Shown here in pieces: positions 9,345-19,433 of a DNA stretch of 64,000 nt. How positions within the stretch are numbered: the first letter of the stretch is position 1; each line of letters begins with the position of its first letter. Both the position numbers and the translations under genes were made by a program. Origin of the DNA: Paramoeba atlantica (Eukaryota; Discosea); contig CDRNVI010000083.1 of NCBI GenBank assembly GCA_977017575.1, positions 62,001 to 126,000 of the forward strand. The letters are read 5' to 3'. The notes below the pieces were generated by a model that did no database searches, was not told where the DNA came from, and saw nothing but the letters and a program-made list of their open reading frames with translations.

Positions 9345-12203
9345 CTATTCATCCCGAAACAACTGAAGCGAGACCCGTTCCGTTTTCGGCATTGGCCCAC
9401 CTGCTCCCCGCACGCGCCACACCGTCCCGTGCGGAATCTCCATCCCCACACTATCCTGCGCGGCCTCGTTAAAGAAATACGCAAACAGGGCACGCAGCAC
9501 GGCCTGGTGCGCCACCACCAACACGGACTTCTTCGCAGATTCCAGCTCCATAATAATCGGTTCCAGCCGTGACACCAAGTCCTGGTAGCTCTCGCCGCCG
9601 GGGTAGCGAAACGTGTACTTGGCGGCACTGCGCCACTTAGCTATCGCGGGGTACGTCTCCCCCACCTCCCTGTATGTCATCCCCTCACAGATCCCGGCGT
9701 GGATCTCGTTGAGCTCACGGAACCGCAGACATGGGAAACCGTCCCGTTCCAACGGCTCGGCCGTTTGGATCGTGCGCTTTAGCCGGGAGGTCCATACTAC
9801 GAGCCCTTCTGTAGTGTAGCCCTGGCAGCGGATGTAGGAACGCAGCGCCCGGGCATCTCTCTCCCCCTCACACGTGACCTCCGGGTCACCACCAATACGA
9901 TTATCCAGGTTATACGACGTCTGTCCGTGCCGGCAGAACAAAATCTCATGACGGAGGCAGTTCACGACACGGAGGTTGAGCATCCACCCCGCGAGCCGTG
10001 CCGGCAGAAACCCAGACAGTCCACGAATCACAAACTCATCCTTCTCATCCTCGACACGAATAAACGAGCCACTCTCCAGCGGGTCATAATCCTCCCTACA
10101 CCGCCGCACGCGCTGCCCAAAATCCTCCAACGCCTCCGCCTCCGCCTCAAACACCGCCTTTGTATTCCCCTCCAAATCATTCCTCCACGTCTGGTGTCGG
10201 TACTCATACGTAAAAATCTCACTCGCGTGCGCATCCGAGGTCACAATCTCCAAATACACCACCTGGATCGGAAAAACCGAGGTCACCCCGGACCCCCCCC
10301 TCCTCTGCCCCTCCTCAAACCCCCTCACGGTGTCCTCCACGAACCCGCGGTGCTCCCTGGACGCCGCCTCCCCATCCAGCAGCGCCACCGCCCCCCCGCC
10401 CCCCCCCACGGCCCCCACGAGGAACTGCAGCACGTCGCGGAGGGCGGCCCCGAGCGCCGCTCTCCGCTCCCGTCGCCCCACCGCGTTGTCGCGGGCGAAG
10501 TAGGCCCCTTTGAGCCTCTCCCCGGGGTCGGTGCCGCGGGGGACGAGGCCGCGGAGGTACTGGTGGACCAGGAACACCTCCGCACGGATCCCGAGCCAGG
10601 TGATGTAGCGGCAGAGCTTGTGCGCGAGGTGGGTCTTGCCGCGGCCGGGGAGGCCGACCATGACGAGCAGCATGAGAGGGCGGAGGGGGTGGGGGGGACG
10701 GGGGGGGCGGCGGGGGGGAGGGGGAGGGGGGAGGGGAGGGGAGCCCTCCTTTGGACCCGGAGATAAGGCCCCAGGGTTAAGGCCCTTGGGGGTTGTGTCC
10801 CTAGGGTGAAGGTGGTGAGGAGGGGAGCTCTCCTTTGGACCTGGAGATAAGGCCCTAGGGTTAAGCCCCTTGGGGGTTGTGTCCCGAGGGTTAAGGTGGG
10901 GAGGAGGGGAGCTCTCCTTTGGACCCGGAGATAAGGCCCCAGGGTTAAGGCCCTTGGGGGTTGTGTCCCTAGAGTTGGGATACGTGGGGTTAAGGCCCTT
11001 GGGGGTTGTGTCCCTAGGGTTAAGGTGAGGAAGACAGGAGTCCTTGTGACCTAGATACGTAGGGTTAAGACCTTTGGGGGTTGTGTCCCTAGAGTTGGGA
11101 TACGTAGGGTTAAAGGCCTTGGGGGTTGGATCCTTAGGACGGGAGTTCTCCCTTGGGGTGAATGTTTTAGGGGTAAGTTCCGTAGGGACGAGATCGTTGG
11201 GGTTAAGGTCCTTGTGGGCTGTGTTTCTAGGGTTAAGATGGTTGGGACTGGAGTTCTCCTTTGGAGTAAAGTTTTTAAGGTTAAGTTCCTCAAGACCTAG
11301 ATCGTGAGGATTAAAGTCCTTGTGGGTTATGTCCCTAGGGTTTGGATACTTAGGGCTGAGGTCCTTAGGACTAAAGTTATCTTTAGGACTGGGGTTTTTA
11401 GGGTGAAGTTTCTCAAGGCCTAGATGGTTGGGGTTAAGGTCCTGTGCGTGGCCTATGCCCGTATGGTTTGTACACTTCGGGTTGAGGTCCTTAAGAGTGG
11501 AATGGGTAAGAGTGAGGTCCGTGTGGGTTAGGGGATTAGAGTCTTTACTACTGCGGGGAAGGAGAGGTCCAGGAGGGGAGAGGACACCGAAACTGTCGGT
11601 AGAGGGAAACAGGTGGGGGTAGGGGTAGGGGTGAGGAGAGGAGGTTACAGAGGAGGAGGATACGGAGGAGATAGAGAGTAGAGTGGTGTGGTTTGTGGTA
11701 GAGGTGTGAGCTGCTGTAGTGGTAGCGTGTGGTGCTGTGGTGGCAGTGGCGTGTGCTGCTGTGGTGGTGGTTGTGCTTGCGGCGAGGAAGGTGTCGGCAC
11801 GGTCACATCGTGAAGAAGGGGAGAGGGGAATGGAGTGAGAGGAGGGTGTAGGGGAGAGGATAGGGGAGGAGGCTTGCGGGGAGAGTGTATGGAGAGGAGG
11901 GGGTGGAGGTGATAGGGTACAGGTGTGGAGGTGCGGATAGAGTACAGGGGTGGGAGGGTTGGGTCCGGGGCCTGTGGTGGGTGTTGGCGGAGGGGTGAAG
12001 GGGGGAGAAAAGAGGGGGGTGTCGGAAGGGGTGACCGGGGGGTGGAGGGAAAGGGAATTGTCGGTGGAATGAGTGTGGAGGAGGGAAGGGGTGGAGTTTG
12101 TGGCAGAGGTTTCAGTTTCAAGCGGACCATCCACATCGGGGGACTCGACATCTTCAAAGTTGGGCCCCGACACGCAAGGCGTGACCGTGAAGCGCAGTGT
12201 CAT
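9345..12203 (-). CDS. PFKFB: 6-phosphofructo-2-kinase/fructose-2,6-bisphosphatase with long repetitive N-terminus
   Basis: This 952-residue protein makes and/or breaks down fructose-2,6-bisphosphate, a glycolytic regulator. Residues 1-500 are low-complexity (Pro/Ser/Thr) and include 28-residue tandem repeats. The kinase domain begins near residue 510 with a P-loop GLPGRGKT (family GLPARGKT). The family D-A-T-N-T-T motif appears as D-G-E-A-A-S, so kinase activity is uncertain. The bisphosphatase domain starts near residue 755 with FCRHGQTSYN and continues with WTSRLKRTIQTAE, LNEIHAGICEGMTYREV, YPGGESYQDLVSRLEP and VVAHQAVLRALFAYF; both catalytic histidines and the glutamate are present. A 10-codon upstream ORF overlaps its start. 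Confidence 0.92.
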   Translation of the reverse strand: MTLRFTVTPCVSGPNFEDVESPDVDGPLETETSATNSTPSLLHTHSTDNSLSLHPPVTPSDTPLFSPPFTPPPTPTTGPGPNPPTPVLYPHLHTCTLSPPPPPLHTLSPQASSPILSPTPSSHSIPLSPSSRCDRADTFLAASTTTTTAAHATATTAPHATTTAAHTSTTNHTTLLSISSVSSSSVTSSPHPYPYPHLFPSTDSFGVLSPPGPLLPRSSKDSNPLTHTDLTLTHSTLKDLNPKCTNHTGIGHAQDLNPNHLGLEKLHPKNPSPKDNFSPKDLSPKYPNPRDITHKDFNPHDLGLEELNLKNFTPKENSSPNHLNPRNTAHKDLNPNDLVPTELTPKTFTPRENSRPKDPTPKAFNPTYPNSRDTTPKGLNPTYLGHKDSCLPHLNPRDTTPKGLNPTYPNSRDTTPKGLNPGALSPGPKESSPPPHLNPRDTTPKGLNPRALSPGPKESSPPHHLHPRDTTPKGLNPGALSPGPKEGSPPLPPPPPPRRPPRPPHPLRPLMLLVMVGLPGRGKTHLAHKLCRYITWLGIRAEVFLVHQYLRGLVPRGTDPGERLKGAYFARDNAVGRRERRAALGAALRDVLQFLVGAVGGGGGAVALLDGEAASREHRGFVEDTVRGFEEGQRRGGSGVTSVFPIQVVYLEIVTSDAHASEIFTYEYRHQTWRNDLEGNTKAVFEAEAEALEDFGQRVRRCREDYDPLESGSFIRVEDEKDEFVIRGLSGFLPARLAGWMLNLRVVNCLRHEILFCRHGQTSYNLDNRIGGDPEVTCEGERDARALRSYIRCQGYTTEGLVVWTSRLKRTIQTAEPLERDGFPCLRFRELNEIHAGICEGMTYREVGETYPAIAKWRSAAKYTFRYPGGESYQDLVSRLEPIIMELESAKKSVLVVAHQAVLRALFAYFFNEAAQDSVGMEIPHGTVWRVRGAGGPMPKTERVSLQLFRDE
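10745..11010 (-). repeat. 84-bp tandem repeat coding a 28-residue unit in PFKFB
   Basis: Units begin near 10750, 10834 and 10918 and encode variants of L-N-P-x-A-L-S-P-G-P-K-E-S-S-P-P-x-H-L-N-P-R-D-T-T-P-K-G. More diverged versions continue to about 11450. Near-identity between the units suggests recent expansion. The CCCTAA-like string in them is simply the codons for Leu-Asn-Pro. Confidence 0.8.
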
Positions 12204-12232
12204 GCGAACGTGGCGTGTGTGGAAAGTGACAT
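12200..12232 (-). other. 10-codon upstream ORF overlapping the PFKFB start (ATGA)
   Basis: An ATG at 12232 opens a frame that ends at TGA 12202-12200. This TGA overlaps the PFKFB start codon in the sequence ATGA. Such an overlap could allow reinitiation and lower PFKFB translation. Whether the transcript extends this far upstream cannot be told from the sequence. Confidence 0.35.
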
Positions 12233-12380
12233 TTTGAAAGGTGTGTAGGACGCTTGTGGATGTAATCTACTTTATAAGCGGTGTTGTGTTGAACTTTGGT
12301 AGGGTGAATGTGTAGTCGTATCAAACAAGAATAAAAATAGGCTTTTCATAAAAAATAAACGAGCCTTTTACATCCCCCCA

Positions 12381-13199
12381 TCAGCTGACATGACGCACCG
12401 CTATATTCGCGTTCTTGCCCGGCCCCCCTTCCCGGTTCTGCGCGGCGTAGTCAAAATCTTTATACGTCCTGCGCGTATCAAGGTTTTTGATTGTGTTTCG
12501 CTGTGCCTTTCGTATCACATCTACTCGCTGCCAAAAGTTTCGCTCTTCTCGTGCCATTGCCTGACGTTGCAACTCCACACACCGGCTCTCATCCTCCGCC
12601 GCGAGCATGACGGAGATCATGTGTTTGTTCAGCGACGATGCTGTGCCGCCAATCCCGGAAGTGCCCTCCGCGTGGGCGGCACGCATCCAGGAGGGAATAA
12701 CGGCAGAAAATGCTGGAGTGCTGCGAGGCCCGTGAAGACCAGCTGGCACCTCACTCACCGAACGCTGTGAGGATCTCGACCCTGTGGCCCCAAATAAAGA
12801 AGGCGGAGGACACTCATGTGTGCCCAGGATCGCCTCAAACGGGTGGGGACGGAGAGTAAGACAATCTGTCATGGAATCAGGTTGAGCCCCCGCTGGGGCC
12901 GTCCCGATGCGTGACTTCTCGGCGAGTTTGAGCTGGTGTATTTTTTGGACCGCATCCCAGACAGCCCCGCGTGCGGCCAGGCACAACCGGTCGGGGTTCC
13001 GCAGTCTTCCCTTCTCGTCGGTGTACAGTGCTGTGTCTTCTATTTCAAGGGACAGAACACGGCAGTAAGCATCACACAGCACCCGGACTCCGTCACAGCG
13101 CCCACGCATGCGTTGCAGCAACACACGCTTGCGTGCTGCCTCGAGCTGAAGGTAATGTTGGAACACCCGGGTGACGGACTGGGTAAAACGAAAAGACAT
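12381..13199 (-). CDS. Conserved-looking basic protein of unknown function
   Basis: I choose the ATG at 13199 (272 residues) over an upstream non-ATG extension, because the upstream codons encode an AT-rich hydrophobic run and composition changes sharply at this ATG. The N-terminal 60 residues are helical and basic (FRFTQSVTRVFQHYLQLEAA, then RKRVLLQRMRGR), resembling a mitochondrial targeting sequence. The middle is Ser/Pro-rich. The C-terminal 80 residues are helical and charged (VELQRQAMAREERNFWQRVD). I do not recognise the family. The 70 bases before the ATG are strongly pyrimidine-rich. Confidence 0.7.
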   Translation of the reverse strand: MSFRFTQSVTRVFQHYLQLEAARKRVLLQRMRGRCDGVRVLCDAYCRVLSLEIEDTALYTDEKGRLRNPDRLCLAARGAVWDAVQKIHQLKLAEKSRIGTAPAGAQPDSMTDCLTLRPHPFEAILGTHECPPPSLFGATGSRSSQRSVSEVPAGLHGPRSTPAFSAVIPSWMRAAHAEGTSGIGGTASSLNKHMISVMLAAEDESRCVELQRQAMAREERNFWQRVDVIRKAQRNTIKNLDTRRTYKDFDYAAQNREGGPGKNANIAVRHVS

Positions 13200-13448
13200 G
13201 GGCGAGATTTTGAGGACAGAGAGAAGAAAGCAGAGAGCGGAAAAGAGAAAAAAGTAAAAAACGAAAGAAGTGTAAAGGTTGATATTCAGGAGTGTTATAC
13301 AGGGAATACATTTTAATAATGTGTAGTAAACGAAACAATAATTTATGATGTCATTTTCTAAAAAAAACAGCAATGATTAACGCCCCAAATGAATGCGTAG
13401 CCTTCAGAAAAGCTCCTGGATTTGATAATTTCACCATTCACTCAGAGA

Positions 13449-14252
13449 TTAAGCGCTGGGACAACGAATTCGTGTTCCTAGGCAAGAAATACCCTTCAAA
13501 GGAAGGGGAACTGCGTCAAAATTTCCGCAAAGATCAGCGTTGGCCTTCAGTTCCAAGCACTGCAAAGACAACGGCAGGGAAGAAAAATCGGATACTCCGT
13601 TGAACATGTTATCGCCTAAATAAAGCTCTTCAAGGTTTTTCGGCAAATTAGTTAAATTAAGACTGCCACAAAATGTATTGCAATGCAGACACAGCACTTC
13701 CATTTTGGGGGGAAGACGCGTCAAATCTATAGTACCTGAAAGTGAGTTCTCTCCAAGATACAAATGTGTCATAGTAATTGGCAACGCATGAAGTACAACG
13801 GAACCAACGAAACTATTATTGGGTGCATCAAAATGTTCAAGCTCTTTTGGAAAATTTTGCAAATCCAACGTACCGTCAAACTGATTATTAGCAATTCCAA
13901 GTTCTCGAAGACTAAAGGGTAACTCATGCATTGGAAGGCAACCTGTGAGATGGTTTACTTCAGCTCCCCATCCCACGTAGTTCCCCAGATACAGGTTCCG
14001 TAAGGTGTGAGGAAAGTCTCTCCAAGAAATAATTCCATCAAGTGACCTAAGAGCCCATTCAATCTCTATGACCTTTAAATTCTCGTCGCATACCACACCT
14101 AGCCACTCACACGCCAATGTTTCTGTGGTCCATGAGTGATCACAAAACGAAACATTTTGTAGTGCACGGCAAAGTTGATATTCCTGTGGCAGAGTGGCAC
14201 CTCGTACCCGAGCAGCTTTTCCTAAACTGTCAACAGTAATAGCAGGCAGCAT
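13449..14252 (-). CDS. LRR-4: LRR protein
   Basis: The first in-frame ATG at 14252 gives 267 residues starting MLPAITVDSLGK. The cap includes the family signature ARVRGATLPQEYQL and C-E-W-L-G-V-V-C, followed by about eight LRRs. The frame is open upstream of this ATG as far as a TGA at 14303-14301, and codes a more hydrophobic stretch there, so the true N-terminus is uncertain. No membrane segment is seen at the C-terminus. Confidence 0.78.
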   Translation of the reverse strand: MLPAITVDSLGKAARVRGATLPQEYQLCRALQNVSFCDHSWTTETLACEWLGVVCDENLKVIEIEWALRSLDGIISWRDFPHTLRNLYLGNYVGWGAEVNHLTGCLPMHELPFSLRELGIANNQFDGTLDLQNFPKELEHFDAPNNSFVGSVVLHALPITMTHLYLGENSLSGTIDLTRLPPKMEVLCLHCNTFCGSLNLTNLPKNLEELYLGDNMFNGVSDFSSLPLSLQCLELKANADLCGNFDAVPLPLKGISCLGTRIRCPSA

Positions 14253-14393
14253 ACAAGTAAACTTTGTAAAAAAATGTACGTGATGCTCCACAGCTGCTCA
14301 ACACAAAGTATCAATAGAAAAAATAGTGAACATTCCGGGATGACATACCCCCGGAATATGTATAGAGATGTTAACCCGGCCTCGGGGCACCTA

Positions 14394-14667
14394 CCGTATA
14401 CCCCCCAGTAAGAGAATGGGTTTTGGGTCAAAATGACCAAATCTCACTTACTGGGGGGGTATACTTTTTTGGCCAGTTTCATCTTTTCCTCCAACTTTTT
14501 AGGAAATCGCTCCATTTTTGCTTCTGAAAACGTGTTAAAACGCTTATTTGGGTTACCCCCGAGGCCCCCGACATGCGGACACTCACCCCTACCCCCTACA
14601 CGCTTCCTGCGGGGCTCCCGATCCAAATCTCTATTACTGGGGGTCAGCCCCAAAAGGGCCAAATCCA
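14394..14667 (+). mobile_element. Family D element, 3' end missing
   Basis: After TA at 14392-14393 comes CCGTATACCCCCCAGTAAGA. The next 270 bp match the complete copy at 62079-62384, including a second inverted CAGTAAGAGA-like word and a GGGTTACCCCCGAGGCCCCC segment. The far terminus is absent here: similarity stops at 14667. No coding capacity. Bases 14670-14917 are AT-rich with short AGTAATTACTA-like repeats and no gene. Confidence 0.75.
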
Positions 14668-14917
14668 TAGCTTGGACTAGTAAACTAGTAATTACTAAAA
14701 GTAGTAAACAGGCTAGTAATTACTACTAGTAATTACTAAAGTTACTACTTTTTTGGTCACGTACTTTTGGTCAGATTTAGGTAACATGTTAAGCTTTGGA
14801 AGAGCTCTACTTTACAGAAACGGTATCTTTATCGTTGTGGAGACTGAATATCACCATCCTCCATTCATCTGAATATCTCAATACTATTCTCAACATTAAT
14901 ATCTCAATATTAATTTC

Positions 14918-15825
14918 TTTTTTAGGCTCTTCGTTAAACGCGGTGGTTGCTTTCAACTTAGAAGTCACTCATGCTGCGCGCTTCGCGTTGAAAACTACCG
15001 CCGCGTTTAACGAAGAGCCTAAAAAAGAAAATTTAGCCTGGAAAACGGAAAGATTATAGCCAAAAATAGCCGAATTTCGGGTACAAATGGGGTCATTTTC
15101 GCATATTTTTGCTCTCAGAGCACTAAATCCGACATTTGCGCGTGGGAAATCACTCGCAGGCATGAATGAAAGCCTACCGAACGTATTGGGTAGAGAATGC
15201 GACTCCAACCATACCATTCTTTCGACACAAAAATGCCCCTTTAGGTCCGAAAAATACTTTTTCACCTTTTTTAGTCAAAAATGGGTCATTTTGGGGGGCG
15301 CACCACAGTTCGAAGAAGTGATACCTTGCGAAAACAACTGCGTAGAAAGCTAGTGTAGGTCCCAAACTATCAAAATACAATAGGGGAAACGATTTTGGAA
15401 AAATATTTTTTTTGTCATTTTTTTCGCCAAGTTGAAATTTTTTTCAATTTTTTTTTCCGAAAATATCCGAACTTGGCGGACCCGTCCTGCGGATACGCGG
15501 GGGGGTCACCCCCGGGTAGGGGGGTGGAAAATGCGCGCCAAGACCCCGGCTACCCTTTCTGCGGTTTTGTTTCGAAAACTAATTTTTTCGAAAAAAATTG
15601 CTCGACCATGACCCCCCCCATGGACCCCTGGACCCCCACCCCATGGACCCCCCCTGGACCCCCCATTTTTTTCAAATTCTTTTTTCAGTTTTGGTCCACC
15701 GGAGTCCCCTTTTATTTTTTTTTCTTCTCTTATATTACTGTGTTCCTCTTTATATTTTCACTGTTTTTGTTCACTTTTTTTTCAATAATCGAGTGTAGAG
15801 CGGTAGTTTTACAACCACCGCAATT
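14918..15825 (+). mobile_element. Family A repeat, nearly complete copy
   Basis: A fold-back hairpin of about 109 bp (14918-15026) starts the element. About 450 bp of unique-looking sequence follow, then a C-rich variable stretch (15601-15665) built of GGACCCCCC-like units. A conserved tail ends in a small hairpin (GCGGTAGTTTTACAACCACCGC in outline, about 15799-15820). Both ends share the string GCGGTGGTTGT or its complement. No protein is encoded. Confidence 0.75.
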
Positions 15826-15969
15826 ATCCAATACATGAACCATGAAGGTCCATTGGTGGGGGGGTATATGAGTTTAAAACCAGCAATCAGATTAGCAATT
15901 TCACATGTTGTAGCCCAAAACTAGCAATTCAACCTGCCTTAAGTTATTTATGATTCTGATAACAATAAT

Positions 15970-16200
15970 AACCCAGGCTAAAGTGGACGAGGGAGATACT
16001 AAAGGCACATTTGGCAAACTACCACAAAACTGGAACGGTATCACCCGGTTTGTTAAGCATTCTGATGTGACCCAAGAATCTAACGGGAGATACTGTTCCA
16101 GTTTTGTTCTCGCGCGACCCCCGCTAAATAGGGGGGGAAGGTGGTAGTTGTAGGTTATGGAGGCCTTCACGCAACTCCGGGGCCTTACCGGGAAAAGAAA
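15970..16200. repeat. Relics of two repeat families
   Basis: Bases 15970-16115 are a diverged copy of the fold-back family with arms beginning CCCAGGGTAAAGTGGACGAG (better copies at 39.2 and 58.3 kb). Bases 16118-16195 carry CCCCGCTAAATAGGGGGG followed by a GGTGGTAGTTGT...CTCCGGGGCCTTACCGG stretch that reappears inverted at 30255-30326. No gene is present. Confidence 0.6.
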
Positions 16201-16271
16201 AGAGACATTATGGTTCCAGTATTTATAGTCCGTAACTACTTTTTTGTAAAGCACTCTTTAAGTGATGAAAA

Positions 16272-16349
16272 AGTCATTAAGGGGTAAAAATGTCATTAAG
16301 GGGTAAAAATGTCATTAAGGGGTCAAATTGTCATTAAGGGGTAAAAATG
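16272..16349 (+). repeat. Four tandem copies of a 19-bp word (GTCATTAAGGGG core)
   Basis: The unit TGTCATTAAGGGGTAAAAA repeats with a period of 19 bp, with small changes. It abuts the left border of the LRR-5 segmental duplication. I interpret it as one end of a G-tract element. Confidence 0.7.
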
Positions 16350-16360
16350 ACCGATTTAAG

Positions 16361-17367
16361 GTATAAGACAAGAAAGTGCAACATTCTCGACATAAAGAGA
16401 AGAATATTCTGCGGTGAATCCTATGGTGAATACAACTCTCACATAACACTATTAAATAGGGGGATAGCACTCGAAATGGTCCGCACGCTCAAAACCTACT
16501 TGGAAATCTTAATTTGGGTATTTCCCCAATCTGCGCCATAGCACACGATCCAATCCTTCAATTCAAATGGCAATTTCCGCAAACAGACATCACTGCACAA
16601 CTCAGGATTGTTCCTTAACCTCAGCGCCCACAAATCTGGGGGAAGCGAGTGTAAATCTACGTTGCCTTCGAATTGATTGTCGTTGAGAATCAGCCGCTGC
16701 AGGGCAAGAGGGAGATTATGAAGTCGTAGTTTTCCCGAAAAAGTATTGTGTTGCAAATCCATTCTTTGTAGATTCGCAGGTAATTGGCTGAGGCATATGC
16801 CCCCTGAAAATTGATTCCACCCAAAATCTGCACTTTCCAGACTTGTGGGAAGAAGAGACAAATCCAGTGAACCTGTGTGAGTGTTGTGAGATAAATTTAT
16901 ACGTTCCAATTTAGAAGGCAACGTGTCTAGGTGAACGTCTCCGGTCAATTTATTCCCTTCCGCGTTGAAACTCAATACAGAGGTTGGCACATATTTAAAC
17001 TGTAGCTGACCGCATAGTTGAGCATGAGACCAGTAAATAGTAACTATTTCCTTCTGCTCGTCACACTCTACATCTCTCCATTCACAGGACGGCGAATCCA
17101 ACGACCAAGTGGGGTCAGGGTTTGTTATTTTTTCTATGACCTTCACAAGATTGTATTCCTGGGGTAGATTGACAGCACTAACCTTTGCGGGGCGTGTGCT
17201 CCCCTGCATATCCATGGAATTTAAATGTAAACACAAGCAAAACAATTTCCCAATATTTTTTATGACGTTACGAAGTTTAATCGTGGAAGAGATGTTTCAA
17301 TAACACGACAGAAAAGAAAGAGAGGAGCAAGACTGTATGCTAACAATAGATTATGGGCCTACCAAGG
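16361..17367. repeat. Segmental duplication, copy 1 (partner at 31289-32296)
   Basis: About 1 kb carrying the whole LRR-5 gene is nearly identical to 31289-32296. Similarity begins at GTATAAGACAAGAAAGTGC and ends at ACCAAGGTA, precisely where different G-tract elements start on either side in each copy. Confidence 0.85.
16496..17215 (-). CDS. LRR-5a: LRR protein, duplicated gene
   Basis: The ATG at 17215 gives 239 residues: cap RPAKVSAVNLPQEYNL, then C-E-W-R-D-V-E-C, then about seven LRRs (e.g. LPANLQRMDLQHNTFSGKLR). The frame is open upstream and would encode a signal-like LFCLCLHLNS, but contains no ATG before a stop. Almost identical to LRR-5b at 31.4 kb; a third, interrupted copy lies at 30.3-31.1 kb. 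The few differences are single bases scattered along the gene, which indicates recent duplication. Confidence 0.8.
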   Translation of the reverse strand: MDMQGSTRPAKVSAVNLPQEYNLVKVIEKITNPDPTWSLDSPSCEWRDVECDEQKEIVTIYWSHAQLCGQLQFKYVPTSVLSFNAEGNKLTGDVHLDTLPSKLERINLSHNTHTGSLDLSLLPTSLESADFGWNQFSGGICLSQLPANLQRMDLQHNTFSGKLRLHNLPLALQRLILNDNQFEGNVDLHSLPPDLWALRLRNNPELCSDVCLRKLPFELKDWIVCYGADWGNTQIKISK

Positions 17368-17374
17368 TAATATA

Positions 17375-18299
17375 AACCCCCCACAGCGAAAAGTCACCCC
17401 CCTCTAACCTTTCAGCCAAGTGTCCGTTTGAGCTCATTTTTGTTGCATTTTGCTGTTCCCAACACAAAGACTTTGCGCGTTGTAGCATGGAACCAAGGCT
17501 CTCAAATGCGTGCATCCGATAGATGGATTATCACTTTCTTCACATTTTTCAAGAGACCAATTTCTCACACTTTAATAAAATAAATCTTCTCCTCCCATGA
17601 GAAATTCAATTATTTTTGTCCGTTTTTGCTGATTTTTGTTGCGAACGAGAGATCTCGTTCTCCTAGCAAAAATCTTTGCCGCTATTTTTTAATATTGACC
17701 CACTTGTGCCCCCTGGCCGCGGAGTGTTTGTTTTCTTAAATTAATGTGGTATGACGATGCAAAAAAATAGAACCTAAAAACAATATTCTTTTTCAGTTTT
17801 TAAAATGATCTAAAAATGGTGGGAACGTGTAGATCTCAGAATTTTGAACGAGAAAATGATATCTTAACCCCCTTAGGCCCCTTCAAACAAAAAGTAAAGG
17901 AGACAGCTTAAAAAAGTTGATTTATCACCGTTTCAAGAAAGAACCAATCAAAGACAAATATTCCACCACGTGACAAATTGAATGTTTGTTATCTGTTTTT
18001 GATCATTTTTGTTGCAATCGAGAGATCTCGTTCCCCTAGCGAAGATCTGTGACACCATTTTCATGTTGACCCCCTTCTCCACCCCTGGTCGAGGAACATG
18101 AGATTTTTCGGGTAATATTGGCATGACTATGTAAAAACGTCATTAAAAAAATGAGTTTTAATTTGTTATCTGTGAAGAGGTCTAAAAACGGCGGGGACGT
18201 GCAGATCTCAAAATTTTGAACGAAAAAGTGGTGCCGCAACCCCCCTAAGCCTCGTTGTACAAAAAAAAGAGGGGGGTGACTTATTCGCTGTGGGGAATT
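17375..18299. mobile_element. TA-flanked element with CACAGCGAA termini (925 bp)
   Basis: Flanked by TA at 17373-17374 and 18300-18301. The inverted ends read AACCCCCCACAGCGAAAAGT and AATTCCCCACAGCGAATAAG, each followed by a CACCCCCCTCT-like tract. Inside, two related segments (about 17620-17890 and 17975-18240) repeat AGAGATCTCGTTC and a following GACCC...CCCCTGG motif. These also occur in the element at 60352-61111. No protein is encoded. Bases 18302-18587 are AT-rich and hold no gene. Confidence 0.7.
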
Positions 18300-18587
18300 T
18301 ATAATACAAGGAAAAAAACAAGGACATTTCCCATATTATATGGTGCGATATCTTTTTTTATTATGACAAAAATATTTGCGCTTGGAAAAAGTTTTCCCCG
18401 AATACAAAGAGAATATAAATTTATACAAAGAGCACATACAAAAAGTTCACCAAATAGTATTAAAGGTTCGAAATATAGGGAGTATGTGTCCAAAGAAGTT
18501 CGAATTCAAGCAAGTTCGAATTCAAGTTCGAATTAAAAGCACACAAATTACGGTTTAAAAACAAAAGACCATATCGAAAAGTGATAA

Positions 18588-19433
18588 CTAATCAATAAAT
18601 TTAAGCTTGGTACCAAAAGAAGTATACATCAGGTGCTTTAAATTCCTTGGAAGATTTGATTTCTGAATCTCACCACGAAGTTCTTTATTATTGGATAAAG
18701 TGAACACACCCAAATTATTTGGAGGTCGTCTTAAATCAATAGAAGAAAAGTTGTTATGGTCAAGAAGAAGTTCTTCCATATTAGGTGGAAGATCATTCAA
18801 GAATAGTGGCCCTGAAAATTGATTTCTATCTAAATTCAGTCTCGTCATTCCCTGCGGGAGGGAACGTAAATCAACGTGACCCGTTAAAGCGTTTCCTCCA
18901 AGGCAAAGAAAATCCATTTGTGTCGGGAGCTTGTTCATACAAATTTCACCAGAAAAACGATTCTCGTCCAGATAGAGGTGTTCCAAACTCTCCGGAAGAG
19001 ACGTCAAATCGATTGAACCAGTAAAACAGTTCTTACTAAGGGCAAAAACCTGCGTGTTTGGTGGCAGATCTACCAGACACACTTCCCCGGTTAATTGATT
19101 TTCTCTAAAGTCCGCAGCCTCTAGGGTTCGAGGAAGACACTCAAAGTTCATTGTGCCTTTAAGACTTTGACTTGGTAGCAATCTGAGAGCATTAAATGAC
19201 CAAGCGATGGAATCTATCTCACCCCTGTTGTTGCACTTGAGGCCGTCCCACTTACATACTTCAACATCTATTCTCCAGTTGAGGCATGAGTCAAATGTAA
19301 CGTTTTCGATAAGCCGAGACATGTCATGCACTTGAGGAAGAACAGCCCCACGAACCCTCGCAGGATGCAGTGCATCAACTTTGGCTAACGGATCCTTTGC
19401 ACATGTTAAACGTACACGTAAAGAGACAAACAT
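18588..19433 (-). CDS. LRR-6: LRR protein
   Basis: The ATG at 19433 gives 281 residues. A weak leader (MFVSLRVRLTCAKD) is followed by HPARVRGAVLPQVHDM and a cap with C-K-W-D-G-L-K-C. About eight LRRs follow (LPESLEHLYLDENRFSGEIC is typical). No membrane anchor is seen. It is separated from LRR-5a by a 925-bp element. Confidence 0.82.
   Translation of the reverse strand: MFVSLRVRLTCAKDPLAKVDALHPARVRGAVLPQVHDMSRLIENVTFDSCLNWRIDVEVCKWDGLKCNNRGEIDSIAWSFNALRLLPSQSLKGTMNFECLPRTLEAADFRENQLTGEVCLVDLPPNTQVFALSKNCFTGSIDLTSLPESLEHLYLDENRFSGEICMNKLPTQMDFLCLGGNALTGHVDLRSLPQGMTRLNLDRNQFSGPLFLNDLPPNMEELLLDHNNFSSIDLRRPPNNLGVFTLSNNKELRGEIQKSNLPRNLKHLMYTSFGTKLKFID

Noticed and set aside
10740-11450. TTAGGG-like repeats suggesting an internal telomere tract
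   Set aside because: They are in-frame codons for Leu-Asn-Pro in the PFKFB N-terminus, with a 28-codon period and conserved reading frame.
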